Assembly (NCBI RefSeq): GCF_021107415.1
Contig: NZ_JAIOSW010000182.1
Coordinates: 1 to 6,080, forward strand
Direction of reading: 5' to 3'
Source of the DNA: Desulfobacula sp.
GTDB lineage: Bacteria > Desulfobacterota > Desulfobacteria > Desulfobacterales > Desulfobacteraceae
DNA: 6,080 nt
Positions 5,943 through 6,080 of this stretch are shown one piece after another. The position numbers and the translations under genes are program-made. The notes beneath the pieces are model-generated. The model saw nothing but the letters and a program-made list of their open reading frames with translations, was not told where the DNA came from and made no database searches. Every line of letters begins with the position of its first letter. The stretch's first letter is position 1.

Positions 5943-6080
5943 TTAGACCTCTAAAATGGTGTACCCACAGGTGTTAATCACTTTTGTCGTATTGACTATT
6001 GTGATTCTTTCTTCATAATTTTTAAACTCTTTGTGAATATGACCGTGGATAAAAAATTCTGGTTTTCTTTTATCGATTAT
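5943..6080 (-). CDS. metallophosphoesterase, C-terminal fragment (runs off the window)
   Basis: The - strand reading frame entering from the window's right edge is open for 45 residues to a TAA at 5945-5943. It contains FIHGHIHKEF, and the GHxH box is the last metal-binding motif of calcineurin-like metallophosphoesterases. The following NTTKVINTCGYTILEV resembles the terminal strands that close the fold. These enzymes hydrolyse phosphomono- or phosphodiesters with two metal ions; the substrate and the N-terminal motifs are outside the window. The stop is two bases from the ATG of the downstream ParB-like gene, so the two are almost certainly one transcript, and the ribosome binding site of the second gene is inside this one. 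Confidence 0.85.
   Translation of the reverse strand: MIDKRKPEFFIHGHIHKEFKNYEERITIVNTTKVINTCGYTILEV

Overview
The window opens in the 3' end of a 23S rRNA gene. It looks like a chromosomal stretch from a moderately AT-rich Gram-negative bacterium. I infer a Desulfobacterota (Desulfobacteraceae-like) host from the style of the rRNA and the mix of genes: a YdgA/DUF945 envelope protein, a stand-alone PilZ protein, an Ogt-type methyltransferase and a ParB-like/AsnC-like fusion. That assignment is an impression; the sequence alone does not prove it.

Region 1 (1-391) is the end of an rRNA operon on the + strand: 23S 3' end, a spacer without tRNA, a 5S gene and a strong intrinsic terminator. The 5S gene is about 134 nt, against roughly 120 nt in most bacteria. 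The extra length is one insertion on the 3' side of helix III/loop C, and this is the most unusual item in the window. Region 2 (462-1475, - strand) is a complete class II Fic protein with an intact catalytic motif, an N-terminal inhibitory motif and a C-terminal winged helix joined by a TPQ-repeat linker. It converges on the rRNA terminator. A 125-bp divergent intergenic region (1476-1600) follows.

Region 3 (1601-4846) holds four + strand genes: a DUF945 membrane-anchored protein, an O6-alkylguanine-DNA alkyltransferase, a PilZ-domain c-di-GMP receptor and a metallo-beta-lactamase-fold hydrolase. The gaps are 66, 121 (or 91) and 35 bp, so they may be partly co-transcribed. Their predicted functions do not obviously form one pathway. 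Region 4 (4855-6080) is a - strand pair: the C-terminal end of a metallophosphoesterase that runs off the window, followed after 2 bp by a ParB-like/DUF4032-like/AsnC-ligand-domain fusion. It converges on the hydrolase gene with only 8 bp between the stop codons.

I see no CRISPR array, insertion sequence, tRNA, integrase or phage gene. No gene-free stretch exceeds 300 bases.
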